Positions 6,244 through 7,005 of a stretch of DNA of 7,005 nucleotides are shown here, piece after piece (position 1 is the stretch's first letter; every line of letters begins with the position of its first letter). The stretch is from an uncultured Pseudomonadota bacterium (lineage in GTDB: Bacteria; Pseudomonadota; Gammaproteobacteria; Burkholderiales; Casimicrobiaceae), in contig CALFEY010000253.1 in NCBI GenBank assembly GCA_937958295.1, positions 1 to 7,005 on the forward strand, read 5' to 3'. The position numbers and the translations under genes are program-made. The notes under the pieces were generated by a model. It was not told the DNA's origin, made no database searches, and worked only from the letters and a program-made list of their open reading frames with translations.

Positions 6244-7005
6244 GTGCCCCCCAAGGCCCCGACATCCCCCGCGATGGACACGACCACGGCCGAGCGCATC
6301 GTCGCGGGTCTGTCGAAGGTCGCGCTGGTCGTCCGCCACGCGCAGTGGGCGGCGTCGGGCGAGCGCGGGCTGACCCCCACGCAGTCGCAGATCCTCGCCA
6401 TCATCGCGGCCGCGCCCGGGCCACAAGGGATGGGCGTCAAGGCCGTCGCCGGGCACATGGCCGTCACGATGGGGACCGCGAGCGAGGCGGTGGCGGCGCT
6501 GGTGGACAAGGGGCTGCTGCGCAAGGAGGCCGACGAGGCCGACGGGCGCGCGGTGGTGCTGCGCCTCACCGCGATGGGGAAGCGCGAAGCGGCCCGCGCC
6601 CCCGAGCGGCCCGGCGCGATCGTCGAGGCGGCGGAGGCGATGCCCGAGGGCGAGCGGGCCGTGCTGCTGCGCGGCCTGGTGGGCATGGTGCGCACGATGC
6701 AGGAGCGCGGGATGGTCCCCGCCGCGCGGATGTGCGTGGAGTGCCGGTTCTTCCGCCCCAACGAGCATCCCGGAAAGGGCAAGCCGCACCACTGCCTGTT
6801 CATCGGCGCGCCGATCGGCGATGCCGACCTGCGCCTCGACTGCGCCGAGATGGAGCCCGCCGAAGCGCCCGCACGGGCGCGGCTGTGGGAGGTCTTCATC
6901 AACGGCGAGCCGCTCGATCAACACGGCCCGGGGCACGCGCGGCCCGGCGTCCGTGCATCCAAGTCACGCCGCGCGGAGTCACCATCCTTGAAAGGAGCAT
7001 CGAAA
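6244..7005 (+). CDS. MarR-family winged-helix regulator with C-terminal Cys4 module, 3' end outside the window
   Basis: The frame from GTG 6244 stays open for 254 codons to the right edge; GTG is preferred because the promoter places the transcript start there, and ATG 6274 is the alternative. Residues about 15-120 are a MarR DNA-binding domain: LTPTQSQILAIIAA, the helix-turn-helix AVAGHMAVTMGTASEAVAAL, DKGLLRKE, and the wing with the family DGR motif (DEADGRAVVLRLT). After a helical linker comes a cysteine module: CVEC (C164, C167), HHC (H182, H183, C184) and LDC (C200), with conserved-looking RFFRPN and GDADLRLDC around it. I recall similar tails in some proteobacterial MarR proteins, which suggests a known but uncharacterised subfamily. 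The four Cys (with His) could bind Zn or an Fe-S cluster; this is inference. The last 40 residues are polar and basic and may be a disordered tail near the stop. Divergent from ric. Confidence 0.85.
   Translation, partial: MPPKAPTSPAMDTTTAERIVAGLSKVALVVRHAQWAASGERGLTPTQSQILAIIAAAPGPQGMGVKAVAGHMAVTMGTASEAVAALVDKGLLRKEADEADGRAVVLRLTAMGKREAARAPERPGAIVEAAEAMPEGERAVLLRGLVGMVRTMQERGMVPAARMCVECRFFRPNEHPGKGKPHHCLFIGAPIGDADLRLDCAEMEPAEAPARARLWEVFINGEPLDQHGPGHARPGVRASKSRRAESPSLKGASK
6991..6997 (+). promoter_or_regulatory. Strong Shine-Dalgarno for a gene starting just past the right edge
   Basis: AAAGGAG lies 8 bases from the window end. A start codon at about 7003-7010 would be correctly spaced, and none is present before the edge. 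The MarR-type gene therefore probably ends within a few codons and is followed immediately, perhaps with overlap, by a co-transcribed gene. Confidence 0.5.

Noticed and set aside
6129..6936. Two - strand frames (6129-6902 and 6232-6936) opposite the MarR-type gene
   Set aside because: They are antisense shadows. The + strand frame gives a coherent winged-helix domain and ordered cysteine motifs.

Overview
The window is a high-GC bacterial chromosomal segment, densely coding apart from two longer gaps. It holds seven genes. Six are on the + strand: a tandem universal stress protein cut by the left edge, a UPF0316/DUF5698-DUF2179 membrane protein, a secreted parallel beta-helix protein, a carboxymuconolactone decarboxylase/AhpD-like protein, a DUF488 protein and a MarR-type regulator open at the right edge. 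One, the di-iron Fe-S repair protein RIC (ScdA/YtfE/DnrN family), is on the - strand. No rRNA, tRNA, insertion sequence, CRISPR array or phage gene was seen. The high GC, the large secreted beta-helix protein, the UPF0316 protein and the mixture of strong Shine-Dalgarno sites with apparently leaderless starts would fit a planctomycete (for example Phycisphaerae). That is a guess from gene content, not a phylogenetic result.

Left part (1-1389): the end of a two-domain universal stress protein, a short spacer with a GC-rich hairpin, then the UPF0316 membrane protein. Middle part (1546-4532): the exported beta-helix protein, which resembles GH141-type carbohydrate-active proteins, followed after 12 bases by the AhpD-like gene, which overlaps the DUF488 gene by four bases (ATGA). 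The last two are almost certainly co-transcribed and translationally coupled. Their link to the beta-helix gene is by spacing only. A hairpin follows DUF488.

Right part (4533-7005): a 600-base stretch with no convincing gene, then ric on the - strand. A 373-base divergent intergenic region separates ric from a MarR-family gene at 6244. That gene has no stop inside the window. After its winged-helix domain it carries a C-terminal Cys4 module (CxxC, HHC, one further C) that looks like a metal or Fe-S site. Its promoter-like elements lie so close to the GTG that the mRNA would be leaderless, and a perfect 6-2-6 palindrome sits just upstream of the -35. A strong Shine-Dalgarno at 6991-6997 announces another gene just beyond the edge.

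Several genes point to stress physiology: universal stress protein, Fe-S repair, an AhpD-like CxxC protein, DUF488 and a regulator with a possible metal or redox site. I see no clearly new defence or mobile system. The most interesting item is the MarR-Cys4 protein divergent from ric, as a candidate redox or nitric-oxide sensing regulator. That regulatory link is inference.
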